Source: Halopseudomonas maritima
GTDB lineage: Bacteria; Pseudomonadota; Gammaproteobacteria; Pseudomonadales; Pseudomonadaceae
Length of the DNA: 64,000 bases
NCBI RefSeq assembly: GCF_021545785.1
Contig: NZ_CP079801.1
Span: 2,848,001-2,912,000 of the forward strand
Direction: 5' to 3'
The position numbers and the translations under genes were made by a program. Below, one piece after another: positions 26,362 through 34,408 of the stretch. The notes under the pieces were generated by a model. That model saw only the letters and a list, made by a program, of their open reading frames with translations. It was not told where the DNA came from and made no database searches. Numbering within the stretch: the first letter of the stretch is position 1; each line of letters begins with the position of its first letter.

Positions 26362-26536
26362 GCCGTTTCAGCTGCAAGCCGCAAGCTACAAGCGGCAAGC
26401 AGTGCGAGTTGTATCAGGACTATGATGATTATCGGCTGGTTCGTGTAACCTGCGAGAGTACGGGACTGCATGGACAGCTTATAGCTTGCGGCTTGAAGCT
26501 TGCAGCTTGCAGCTGCGACCCAAGGGAGCTACCCCC
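26362..26536. repeat. Inverted GC-rich repeat pair flanking a short spacer
   Basis: After lysS, 26369-26400 reads as short units of the type gcaagc/ctacaag, and 26476-26514 reads as the inverse (agcttgcggcttgaagcttg and further cttgcag units). The common core agcttgcggcttg is inverted between the two. The 75 bp between them (26401-26475) are AT-richer and may hold the promoter of the next gene, but no clear hexamers are seen. This looks like a REP-type doublet rather than a terminator, as there is no T tract. Confidence 0.55.
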
Positions 26537-27817
26537 GTGAAACAGAGTGAGCAGTATCAGCTGGTCATCCGCAGTCTGTCCGACCGCATTGTCGAGGCGC
26601 AGGCGCCGATTCGGGTGCTGGATGCCATCAAGTGGGACGATGGCATTCGCGATGCGTTTTTTAAAAAGCGCTGCAAGGCGCTGCCGGAGGTGACGGCGGA
26701 TTACTACGCTCAGCGTCCGCTGAGCTTTGATCCGGCCGAGCGGCGGCAGATTTTTCAGGATATCGAGCGCGATATCACCCGGCAGCTGGGCAGCTTTAAC
26801 CCGGTGGGTCAGATCATGCGGCGCATGTGCCGCGAGTACCGCATGGTCATCCGTATGCTGGAGGCGCGCGGCACCCAGGATTTTGGCCTGATCTCGCAAG
26901 AGCTCTACGGTGCGGCCTCTGACGCTTTTCACGCGGGTGATCCGACCCTGACCGATCTGGGTATCACGCTGAGCGAGTCGCTGAAAAACATTGCGCGTAC
27001 TGATCTGGCCCGTGAGCCCAAGACCATTGCCGCGCCGGAAGCGGTCGAGATTCTGCAGGCACGCATGAACGAGGCCTTTCCGGATGACCAGGCGGTGCGG
27101 GTATTCGAGTCTGACGGTATTGTTGCTGATGCCGCTGCTGGCGCGGATTACATCAAGATCCGCACTGATGCGCTGTTCAATCAACGGGATCTGAATATTC
27201 TTGCCGTGCACGAGGGCATGGTACACGTGGCGACCAGTCTGAACGGCCAGCATCAGCCGATCTGCACCTTTCTGGCCAAGGGGCCGCCGTCTTCTACGGT
27301 CACCCAGGAAGGCCTGGCGATTCTGATGGAGGTGCTGACCTTCAACTCCTACCCTGCGCGCCTGCGCAAGCTGACCGACCGCACCCGGGCCATTCAGATA
27401 GCCGAAACCGGGGGCAACTTCCTGGACGTTTTCCAGTTCTACCGGGACGAAGGCTACTCGCGCGATGACAGCTACAACAATGCCAGCCGCGTGTTCCGTG
27501 GTTCCTCCAGCGAGGGGCTACCGTTCACCAAGGATCTGGTCTACCTGAAGGGCTTTATCCTCACCTACAACTACATTCAGCTGGCGGTGCGCAAGGGCAA
27601 GCTGCAGCAAATTCCGCTGCTGTTTTGTGGCAAGACTACGCTGGAAGACATGCGTACCCTGGGGCAGCTGGTGGAGGAAGGGCTGGTGGTGCCGCCGCGC
27701 TATCTGCCGGCCCCCTTTGCTGATCTCAACGCCCTCAGTGCCTGGATGTGTTTCTCGGGCTTTCTCAACAATCTGAGTCTGGAGCGGGTCGAAGCCGACT
27801 ACGCCAACATTCTGTAA
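26537..27817 (+). CDS. DUF1704 metalloprotease-like protein (QEGLA motif)
   Basis: Protein of 426 residues of the DUF1704 family, often labelled flavohemoglobin expression-modulating QEGLA protein. The key region is ILAVHEGMVHVATSLNGQHQP, a zincin-like HExxH variant, followed by TVTQEGLAILMEVLT, which supplies the QEGLA motif. Tubulin carboxypeptidases of the MATCAP type share this metal-site layout, so peptidase activity is plausible but untested. The start is GTG 26537 with AAGGGAGC about 8 nt upstream; 17 earlier codons come from the repeat. A small membrane-anchored protein follows 12 nt downstream. Confidence 0.88.
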   Translation: MKQSEQYQLVIRSLSDRIVEAQAPIRVLDAIKWDDGIRDAFFKKRCKALPEVTADYYAQRPLSFDPAERRQIFQDIERDITRQLGSFNPVGQIMRRMCREYRMVIRMLEARGTQDFGLISQELYGAASDAFHAGDPTLTDLGITLSESLKNIARTDLAREPKTIAAPEAVEILQARMNEAFPDDQAVRVFESDGIVADAAAGADYIKIRTDALFNQRDLNILAVHEGMVHVATSLNGQHQPICTFLAKGPPSSTVTQEGLAILMEVLTFNSYPARLRKLTDRTRAIQIAETGGNFLDVFQFYRDEGYSRDDSYNNASRVFRGSSSEGLPFTKDLVYLKGFILTYNYIQLAVRKGKLQQIPLLFCGKTTLEDMRTLGQLVEEGLVVPPRYLPAPFADLNALSAWMCFSGFLNNLSLERVEADYANIL

Positions 27818-27829
27818 GCGGAGTTACTG

Positions 27830-28162
27830 ATGTCGCAAGCGCAGGAAATCAACAAGCTACCCCTTATCCTTACCGCCATCATCACTGTGGTGCTGACCGT
27901 TGCGGTGCTGCACCTGTATGGCTACCTCAATTTCGTCAATCCCGAGAAGGGCCTCGAGCTGGCTGACTACCGCGTGGTAACGGTGGGCTCTGAGGAGGCG
28001 GGTAATCTGCGCAGCAACCCGGCCAAGCACGAGGCCGAGTGTGTGGATGGCATTCTGGTGCTGCACGCCAGCCATATGAACGGCCTGTCCGGCGTGCTGC
28101 GTGACAGCCGCGACCGGGTGGTGCGGTGCGTCAATCAGGTGGTTCCGGCGCTGGAGGAATAA
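27830..28162 (+). CDS. Small membrane-anchored protein, unknown function
   Basis: Protein of 110 residues. One N-terminal membrane span (LPLILTAIITVVLTVAVLHLYGYL) is followed by a soluble part of about 75 residues containing two cysteines (HEAECVDG, DRVVRCVNQ). If the soluble part faces the periplasm, these could form a disulfide. No known domain is recognised. ATG 27830 has GGAG 5-8 nt upstream. It sits 3 nt before ung and 12 nt after the DUF1704 gene, so the three form a likely operon. Confidence 0.75.
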   Translation: MSQAQEINKLPLILTAIITVVLTVAVLHLYGYLNFVNPEKGLELADYRVVTVGSEEAGNLRSNPAKHEAECVDGILVLHASHMNGLSGVLRDSRDRVVRCVNQVVPALEE

Positions 28163-28165
28163 GTT

Positions 28166-28861
28166 GTGGGTGAGCGGCCAATTCAACTGGATGACAGCTG
28201 GCTCGGCGAGCTGCAGGGCGAGTTTGAACAGCCGTACATGCAGCAGCTGCGCAGCTTCTTGCAGCAGGAGAAGGCTGCCGGCAAGACAACCTTTCCGCCT
28301 GGGCCGCAGGTCTTCAATGCGCTCAACTCTACGGCGCTGGATCAGGTGCGGGTGGTGATCATTGGTCAGGACCCCTATCACGGCCCGGGGCAGGCTCACG
28401 GGCTGAGCTTCTCGGTGCCGCCCGGTGTGCGCACGCCACCGTCGCTGCAGAATATTTTCAAAGAGATCAATCGCGATCTGGGTTTACCGATTCCGCCCCA
28501 CGGCTGTCTGCAGTCCTGGGCGGAGCAGGGTGTTCTGCTGCTCAATGCGGTGCTGACGGTTGAGCAGGCGCAGGCCGGGTCCCACGCCAAGCGCGGTTGG
28601 GAGCGTTTTACCTCAAAGGTGATTGAGGTGGTCAACGCGCGGCGCGAGCACTGTGTGTTCCTGCTGTGGGGCAGCTACGCCCAGCGCAAGGGCGAACAGA
28701 TCGATCGCGAACGTCATTGTGTGCTGACCTCGGTGCATCCTTCGCCGTTGTCCGCCCATCGCGGATTTATCGGTAACGGCCACTTTTCCGCCGCCAACGA
28801 CTATCTTGTCAGTCATGGGCAGGCACCCATTGACTGGGGTCTGCCTGATCTTCCCCGTTAG
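28166..28861 (+). CDS. ung: Uracil-DNA glycosylase, family 1
   Basis: UNG of 231 residues that removes uracil from DNA as the first step of base-excision repair. The water-activating motif is GQDPYHGPGQAHGLSF (Asp69), followed by PPSLQNIFKEI, LLLNAVLTVEQAQAGSHA and the minor-groove loop HPSPLSAHRGF (His191). The start is GTG 28166, with GGAGG 10 nt upstream within the end of the previous gene. Length matches the family. Confidence 0.97.
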   Translation: MGERPIQLDDSWLGELQGEFEQPYMQQLRSFLQQEKAAGKTTFPPGPQVFNALNSTALDQVRVVIIGQDPYHGPGQAHGLSFSVPPGVRTPPSLQNIFKEINRDLGLPIPPHGCLQSWAEQGVLLLNAVLTVEQAQAGSHAKRGWERFTSKVIEVVNARREHCVFLLWGSYAQRKGEQIDRERHCVLTSVHPSPLSAHRGFIGNGHFSAANDYLVSHGQAPIDWGLPDLPR

Positions 28862-28930
28862 CCCCCGGGGCCAGGCTCGCGGCGGCGCACGCCTGCCGTC
28901 GGGTCGCTCCGGCGTGAGTTGGAGACTGTT

Positions 28931-29746
28931 ATGGAGCATGCACTGCAACCCTATACCGCGCTTGTACCGCGCACCGACAAACTGGTGGTGCAGAAGGCCG
29001 GCCATACCGCGCTGGTTACCATTGATAACCCGCCGGCCAATACCTGGGATTCCGACAGCCTGCACGGCTTGCCCGAGCTGCTGCATCATCTGAACGCCGA
29101 TCCGGATATCTACGCGCTGGTGCTGACTGGCCGCGGCGAGCGTTTCTTTTCCGCGGGCGCCGATCTGAATATGTTTGCTGACGGTGATGCGGCGCGGGCG
29201 CGGGAGATGGCCCGTCTGTTTGGCGCAGCCTTTGAGGCGTTGCGCGATTTCTCCGGCGTCACCATTGCGGCCATCAACGGCTATGCGATGGGTGGCGGCC
29301 TGGAGTGCGCGCTGGCCTGTGATATCCGCATTGCTGAGCGGCAGGCGCAACTGGCCTTGCCGGAGGCCAGTGTCGGACTGTTGCCCTGCGCTGGTGGCAC
29401 TCAGGCTCTGGCCTGGCTGGTCGGAGAAGGTTGGGCCAAGCGGATGATTCTCTGCGGCGAGCGGATTGATGGCGTGCGGGCCGAACGTATCGGCTTGGTA
29501 CAGGAGTGCGTGGAGCAGGGGCAGGCGGTGGCGGTGGCACTACGCCTGGCAGCCCAGGTGGCACGTCAGAGTCCGACCGCAGTGGGCTACTGCAAGCAGC
29601 TGATCCAGGGTGCCCGCAACCAACCGTTGAACTCTTTGCTGGCCAGTGAGCGCGAGCACTTCGTTGACCTGTTCGAGCTGGAGGATACCGTGGAGGGGGT
29701 TAACGCCTTTCTGGAGAAGCGACCGCTGCGGTGGACGCGGCGGTGA
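28931..29746 (+). CDS. Enoyl-CoA hydratase/isomerase family protein
   Basis: Crotonase-fold protein of 271 residues. The oxyanion-hole blocks are present: LTGRGERFFSAGADLNMF and AAINGYAMGGGLECALACDIRIAERQAQLALPEASVGLLPCAGGTQ, with the glutamate in GGGLECAL and in LPEASVG as in hydratases. The expected product is a 3-hydroxyacyl-CoA in fatty-acid or aromatic degradation. ATG 28931 follows GGAGA by 5 nt; a TTG at 28919 is poorer. Neighbours give no pathway, so the substrate chain length is not known. Confidence 0.9.
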   Translation: MEHALQPYTALVPRTDKLVVQKAGHTALVTIDNPPANTWDSDSLHGLPELLHHLNADPDIYALVLTGRGERFFSAGADLNMFADGDAARAREMARLFGAAFEALRDFSGVTIAAINGYAMGGGLECALACDIRIAERQAQLALPEASVGLLPCAGGTQALAWLVGEGWAKRMILCGERIDGVRAERIGLVQECVEQGQAVAVALRLAAQVARQSPTAVGYCKQLIQGARNQPLNSLLASEREHFVDLFELEDTVEGVNAFLEKRPLRWTRR

Positions 29747-29758
29747 GTGGCTGCTGGC

Positions 29759-30592
29759 TCAGGCCAGCAGCTGCATGGCGGCTTCCATCTCGGCAGACAG
29801 GTCTTCGTCTTCCTGTTCGTCGGCCGGGTTCAAACCGAGCTTGGCAAAGGCGCTGATGCCGCTCCAGTCCATTTGCGCGTACGGGTGCTGGGTGCCGGAC
29901 AGTGACTGCAGCATGGCCACCTGCACAATGTCGGCGTAGTCAACACTGGCTGAGTTGCGCTGGAAGTCCAGATGCTCGGACGGTACGTGACGCAGCGGCT
30001 CGGGGAAGTCCCAGGCCTGCAGAATGCGATCGCCCAGCAGCGGGTGAATGCGGTCGATAACCAGGTTCAGGCTGATGGAGTCGCGCAACAGCTGGCTGTT
30101 CTCTTCGGCGTAGCTAAGAATCGGCAGCACGCCAATCTGGTGGACCAGGCCAGCCAGTGTGGCCTGATCGGGCTTCAGACGGGTGTAGTGACGGCACAGC
30201 ACATGGCTGATGCCAGCCACTTCTGTGCTGCGCGTCCATACCTCACGCATCTTGCGGTCAATCACGTCAGAGGTCGCCTGGAACATCTGCGACATCGCCA
30301 GACCGGTTGCCAGGTTGGCGGTGTAGGCGATGCCCATGCGGTTCACGGCCATCGACAGGTCGGTGATTTCTTGGCGGCTGCGCAGTAGCGGACTGTTGAC
30401 CACCTTGATCAGGCGGGCGCTGAGGGCGGCGTCGTTGCTTATTTCGCGCACCAGGTCGGGAATGCTGACGTCCGGGTCTTCGGCGGCCTCTCGCACCCGT
30501 AGTGCAACCTCCGGCAGGGTGGGTAGTACCAGCTGATCTTTCTCGATGGCTTGCATCAGCTCATCATGGACGCGTTGGGCGAGGTCGGTCAT
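29759..30592 (-). CDS. HDOD domain signalling protein
   Basis: Protein of 277 residues made almost wholly of one HDOD domain: LPTLPEVALRVREAAEDPDVSIPDLVREISNDAALSARLIKVVNSPLLRSRQEITDLSMAVNRMG. HDOD domains resemble HD phosphohydrolases but usually lack the metal ligands, and are linked to cyclic-di-GMP and chemotaxis signalling. The C-terminal tail is acidic (EQEDEDLSAEMEAAMQ). ATG 30592 has GGGA about 7 nt upstream. It lies 18 bp downstream of ygfZ on the same strand and may be co-transcribed. Confidence 0.92.
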   Translation of the reverse strand: MTDLAQRVHDELMQAIEKDQLVLPTLPEVALRVREAAEDPDVSIPDLVREISNDAALSARLIKVVNSPLLRSRQEITDLSMAVNRMGIAYTANLATGLAMSQMFQATSDVIDRKMREVWTRSTEVAGISHVLCRHYTRLKPDQATLAGLVHQIGVLPILSYAEENSQLLRDSISLNLVIDRIHPLLGDRILQAWDFPEPLRHVPSEHLDFQRNSASVDYADIVQVAMLQSLSGTQHPYAQMDWSGISAFAKLGLNPADEQEDEDLSAEMEAAMQLLA

Positions 30593-30610
30593 GTCATGTC
30601 CCTTGGTGTT

Positions 30611-31615
30611 CTATTGTTCGGCTTCAGCGCTGGTCAGTGCCTGCTCGTAGGGTAGCTCACTGAGCGTCAGTAGCGGGCCGTCGCTGGCGGCCAGGCTTAA
30701 CGTCGCCAATTGTGCTGCATCCTTCTGCAATACGGCCAGCAGTTCGACTGCCTTGGATCCGCGCGCGGCGATTACGACGTCGCCCACGGCTTTGCCGCTG
30801 TCGCGATCGATAATCTCGGTGCCCGGCTTGGGCGGTGCGTCGCCAGCCATCAGCAGGCGGTACATGCGACGCTTGAGTTTGCCCAGGTACTGCATGCGAG
30901 CAACGATCTCCTGGCCGGTGTAGCAGCCCTTGCGGAAGCTGACGCCGCCCAAGTGTTGCAGATTGAGCATCTGCGGAATATAGCTTTCGAGGGTCGGCCC
31001 GGTCACTTGGCCGATGCCGCTCTGGATTTGGCGCAACTGCCACTGGTTGGCGCTAACCAGTGAAGCGTGGGCGGACAGCTTCGCCAACAGGGCAGGCGCA
31101 TCGGCAATCGGCGTCCAGACGGCATAGGCCGCGCCCGGCAGGCGCAGGGCGACGCTGTTGCCCGTGCGGCTGATGCCGTTGTCTTCGGCAGGTGGCTGGA
31201 GGCCGGCCGCATGCAATGCCTGTTCGGCTTGCTCGCCCCATAGGCCGAAGCCGGCCCAGTTGTCGCTTTGGTCCGCCAGTTGGCATTGGCGGTAAAGTGC
31301 GGCGTATTTGCCGAGATCGGCCAATTGCGGGGCAACCAGCTCGCGCGCCAGACTCAACAGCATGCCGTCGGTGGTTCGCCAGATGCGGAAGCTGGACTGC
31401 ATGCGGCCCTTGGGGCTGCAGCGCGCGCCGAGGCTGCTGTGATCCTGGTCGAGCTGGCGCAGGTCGCAGGTGATTTGGCCCTGCAGGAATTTGTCGGCAT
31501 CGCTGCCGGTCACACTGATCAGGCCCTGATGGTCGAGCAGGCTCAGGCCTGTCGCGAAGTCGCTGCTGTCGCTCGCCTCGGCAAAGTGGCTGGCAAGCTC
31601 GGCGTGTAAGGTCAT
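30611..31615 (-). CDS. ygfZ: Folate-binding tRNA-modifying protein YgfZ
   Basis: Protein of 334 residues of the YgfZ/GcvT family, which uses folate and supports Fe-S cluster enzymes such as MiaB. The invariant signature is KGCYTGQEIVARMQYLGKLKRR with Cys231. N-terminal landmarks are LISVTGSDADKFLQGQITCDL and SSLGARCSPKGRMQSSFRI. It is divergent from sdhE, a pairing common in gammaproteobacteria that joins two Fe-S/flavoprotein maturation factors. ATG 31615 opens the conserved N-terminus. Confidence 0.95.
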   Translation of the reverse strand: MTLHAELASHFAEASDSSDFATGLSLLDHQGLISVTGSDADKFLQGQITCDLRQLDQDHSSLGARCSPKGRMQSSFRIWRTTDGMLLSLARELVAPQLADLGKYAALYRQCQLADQSDNWAGFGLWGEQAEQALHAAGLQPPAEDNGISRTGNSVALRLPGAAYAVWTPIADAPALLAKLSAHASLVSANQWQLRQIQSGIGQVTGPTLESYIPQMLNLQHLGGVSFRKGCYTGQEIVARMQYLGKLKRRMYRLLMAGDAPPKPGTEIIDRDSGKAVGDVVIAARGSKAVELLAVLQKDAAQLATLSLAASDGPLLTLSELPYEQALTSAEAEQ

Positions 31616-31702
31616 ACCGTCGTTGTTCCCTTGGTGTGTGGTGATACATGATAGGGTGCGGGGCGGGTGCTTGTCAGGCGCCGCTTGCTGCTATCTTGCC
31701 GT

Positions 31703-31737
31703 TATAATGAGAATTGCAATGCGCAGTTCAATTCTCA
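31703..31737 (+). promoter_or_regulatory. sdhE promoter -10 with overlapping inverted repeat (Fur-box-like)
   Basis: TATAAT at 31703-31708 is a perfect -10, without a good -35. It abuts a perfect 9-bp inverted repeat, tgagaattg (31708-31716) and caattctca (31729-31737). The stretch ataatgagaattgcaat resembles a Pseudomonas Fur box in its left half. Iron control of succinate dehydrogenase maturation would make sense, but the match is partial and the call tentative. Confidence 0.35.
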
Positions 31738-31753
31738 GCTTGTGGAGTTGCCG

Positions 31754-32008
31754 ATGTCGGCCGATATAGAAATGAAACGTTTGTTCTGGCACAGCCGTCG
31801 CGGCATGCTGGAACTGGATGTCTTGCTGGTGCCCTTTCTGCAGGAGGTGTATCCGACGCTGGACGAGGCTGATCAGGCGCGTTATCGCCAACTGCTGGAG
31901 TGTGAGGATCAGGACATGTTCGTCTGGTTTATGCAGCGTGGCGAGCCGGATGACCCGGAGCTGCGTCACATCGTGAGGATGATTCTGGACCGTGTACAGC
32001 CAAACTGA
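31754..32008 (+). CDS. sdhE: FAD assembly factor SdhE
   Basis: Protein of 84 residues matching SdhE/DUF339 (SDHAF2), which helps attach FAD covalently to the flavoprotein subunits of succinate dehydrogenase and fumarate reductase. The RGxxE motif is HSRRGMLELDVLL, followed by FLQEVYPTLDEADQARYRQLLECEDQDMFVWFMQR. ATG 31754 has GGAG 6 nt upstream; a 29-codon upstream extension is spurious. Its end overlaps the start of ygfX by 17 nt, the common sdhE-ygfX order. Confidence 0.96.
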   Translation: MSADIEMKRLFWHSRRGMLELDVLLVPFLQEVYPTLDEADQARYRQLLECEDQDMFVWFMQRGEPDDPELRHIVRMILDRVQPN

Positions 32009-32444
32009 ATATCTGTTGCTGCAACGCCAACCGTCCCGCTGGATGGCCTTTTTGCTGCTGCTCAGCGGGCTGTTGGCGTGTCTGGGCGTATTCAATAGCG
32101 CCTTGACCCTTTGGCCGAGCTTGCTGTGTGTAGCGCTGGTGCTGCTGTATGGCGGTTGGGTCTGGCCGCGTCAGGTGAGTTTGCGACACCCGCACTCGGT
32201 GACCGGTTTGCGCTTTGACAGCGAAGGTTGGCACATCCTGCGCCGTGACGGTTCGGAAGTGGCGGCGCGCCTGCTGGCTGATACCTATGTCAGTGCCATG
32301 CTGACGGTGGTCAGGCTGCGCGAGCAGGGTCGCTGGTGTCCGGTGTCCGTCGTCTTGCCGGCCGACGCCGCGCCGGAAGAAAGCCTGCGTCGGCTGCGCC
32401 TGCGTTTGCGCTTCAGTCGTCAGCGTTGGGTGGTGGCAGAATAG
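31992..32444 (+). CDS. ygfX: YgfX/CptA family membrane protein
   Basis: Protein of 150 residues: a short N-terminus, a membrane hairpin (RWMAFLLLLSGLLACLGVFNSALTLWPSLLCVALVLLYGGWVW) and a cytoplasmic beta-rich tail (GLRFDSEGWHILRRDGSEVAARLLADTYVSAMLTVVRL). This matches YgfX, described in E. coli as CptA with effects on MreB/FtsZ, paired with SdhE (also called CptB). The start is GTG 31992 inside sdhE. It converges on nadB with a 32-bp overlap of the two coding ends. Confidence 0.88.
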   Translation: MYSQTEYLLLQRQPSRWMAFLLLLSGLLACLGVFNSALTLWPSLLCVALVLLYGGWVWPRQVSLRHPHSVTGLRFDSEGWHILRRDGSEVAARLLADTYVSAMLTVVRLREQGRWCPVSVVLPADAAPEESLRRLRLRLRFSRQRWVVAE

Positions 32445-34026
32445 TATCCAGCGCTTGCTCCAGCTGCGCCGGGTAGTCCAGGGTGTAGTGCAGGCCGCGG
32501 CTCTCGCGGCGCTGCATGGCCGAGCGAATGATCAGGTCGGCGACCACCGCCAGGTTGCGCAGCTCCAGCAGGTCCCGGCTGACCCGATAATTGCTGTAGA
32601 ACTCGTGGATTTCCGCCAGTAGCAGGTCAACGCGGTGTTTCGCCCGTTGCAGTCGCTTGGATGTCCGCACAATCCCCACGTAATCCCACATGAAGCGCCG
32701 CAGCTCATCCCAGTTGTGGGAGATGATCACGTCCTCATCCGAGTCGGTCACCTGGCTTTCATCCCAGATCGGCAGCTCTTGCGGCATGGCGCTGTCTTGC
32801 AAGCGCGCCAGAATGTCCTGGCTGGCGGCACGGCCGTACACAATGCATTCGAGCAGCGAGTTGCTGGCCATGCGGTTGGCGCCGTGCAGGCCGGTGAAGC
32901 TGGTCTCGCCAATGGCGTAGAGTCGGGTGAGGTCGGTGCGCCCGCTGCTGTCGACCATTACGCCGCCACAGGTGTAGTGGGCCGCTGGTACGACCGGTAT
33001 TGGTTCGCGGGTGATATCAATGCCAAATGCCAGGCAGCGTTCGTGCACAGTCGGGAAGTGACTACGGATAAAGTCGGCCGGCTTATGGGTGATATCCAGG
33101 TACACACAGTCCAGACCCAGGCGCTTCATTTCATGGTCGATGGCGCGGGCCACGATATCGCGCGGTGCCAGCTCGGCGCGCTCGTCAAAGCGCGGCATAA
33201 AGCGCTCGCCATTGGGCAGGCGCAGCAGGGCGCCTTCGCCGCGCAGGGCTTCGGTGATCAAAAAACTCTTGGCCTTGGGATGGTACAGACAGGTCGGGTG
33301 GAACTGGTTGAATTCCATGTTGGCCACCCGGCAGCCGGCGCGCCAGGCCATGGCGATACCGTCGCCCGAGGCGCTGTCCGGGTTGCTGGTGTACAGGTAC
33401 ACCTTGCTGGCGCCGCCCGTGGCCAACACGGTAAAGCGTGCGGCGACAGTTTCGACGTGCCCGCTTGAGCGGTTCAGGATGTAGGCGCCCAGGCACTCGT
33501 TGCCGCTGCGGCCCAGCTTTTTGCTGGTGATCAGGTCAACCGCCACGCGGTTATCCAGTAGCTCGATATTGCTGTGCTCTTCGGCCCGTTGCAGCAGTGT
33601 GTTGAAGATGGCTGCGCCGGTGGCGTCAGCGGCGTGGATGATGCGGCGATGACTGTGGCCGCCCTCGCGGGTCAGATGGAAATCGTCGCTCTCGCTGCCA
33701 TCCGAGCGTCGCTCGCGGGTGAAGGGTACGCCCTGTTCGACCAGCCAGCCGATGGCGTCGGCGCTATCGCCAACAATCTGCCGTACAGCGTCTTCGTGAC
33801 ACAGGCCGCCGCCAGCGATCAGGGTGTCCTGGACGTGCGCGTCAACCGTGTCGGCATCGTCCAGCACCGCTGCTACACCGCCTTGGGCCCAGAAGGTGGA
33901 GCCCTCGGATAGCTGTCCTTTGCTCAATACGGCTACGCGTAGATCGCTGGCCAGGTGCAGAGCTAGGGTCAGGCCGGCGGCGCCGCTGCCGATGACCAGT
34001 ACGTCGTATTGGCGTTGTCGCGTCAT
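32413..34026 (-). CDS. nadB: L-aspartate oxidase
   Basis: Flavoprotein of 537 residues converting L-aspartate to iminoaspartate, the first step of NAD synthesis (with NadA). The FAD dinucleotide motif is DVLVIGSGAAGLTLALHLA; STFWAQGGVAAVLD, HEDAVRQIV, FHPTCLY, RGEGALLR, PAAHYTCGGVMVD and GLHGANRMASNSLLE are landmarks of the succinate dehydrogenase/aspartate oxidase family. ATG 34026 is used; a TTG 12 codons earlier is possible, and neither has a strong ribosome site. It is divergent from algU, the usual Pseudomonas arrangement. Confidence 0.96.
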   Translation of the reverse strand: MTRQRQYDVLVIGSGAAGLTLALHLASDLRVAVLSKGQLSEGSTFWAQGGVAAVLDDADTVDAHVQDTLIAGGGLCHEDAVRQIVGDSADAIGWLVEQGVPFTRERRSDGSESDDFHLTREGGHSHRRIIHAADATGAAIFNTLLQRAEEHSNIELLDNRVAVDLITSKKLGRSGNECLGAYILNRSSGHVETVAARFTVLATGGASKVYLYTSNPDSASGDGIAMAWRAGCRVANMEFNQFHPTCLYHPKAKSFLITEALRGEGALLRLPNGERFMPRFDERAELAPRDIVARAIDHEMKRLGLDCVYLDITHKPADFIRSHFPTVHERCLAFGIDITREPIPVVPAAHYTCGGVMVDSSGRTDLTRLYAIGETSFTGLHGANRMASNSLLECIVYGRAASQDILARLQDSAMPQELPIWDESQVTDSDEDVIISHNWDELRRFMWDYVGIVRTSKRLQRAKHRVDLLLAEIHEFYSNYRVSRDLLELRNLAVVADLIIRSAMQRRESRGLHYTLDYPAQLEQALDTILPPPNADD

Positions 34027-34408
34027 ATCTTTATTCAGCTGCTGGATGGTCTGGGTGCTCAAGTGGCGCCCAGACAGGTGTCTTTGGCAGTATGCATACG
34101 ACCGAAGGTGTTGCGGAAAACGGTCGTGGGCGCTGGCTTCGGCCCCCTTTTACTTGCGCAGGGGAGGCGTGTGGATAAGGCCGCGCTTGCCTAGTATATA
34201 GAAGCGCGCTGCCGCACAATACTGTCTCCCATGGGTGAGGGCCTGATGGTTTGCTTGCTGGCAGGATGCTGGCATTGTGCGCTCACATGGGAACTTTTTG
34301 TCATTTATGACGTTCCTACTGCTGTACCTGAGTGAGGGGAGAACTTTTGGTTACAACTTGTGTCTACGATAACGACGCGAATCGCGGACCCTGCAGAGTG
34401 ATTTCATT
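34027..34408. promoter_or_regulatory. nadB-algU divergent control region with two AlgU-type promoters
   Basis: No gene in this 382-bp region. Two sites match the AlgU/RpoE consensus GAACTT-N16/17-TCtgA: GAACTT 34291-34296 with tccta at 34314-34318 (17-nt spacer), and GAACTT 34341-34346 with tctac at 34363-34367 (16-nt spacer). They point towards algU and would make it self-activating, like P1 and P3 of the P. aeruginosa algU promoter region. The second lies about 40 nt before the algU start. The nadB promoter must also lie here but is not clear. Confidence 0.75.
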
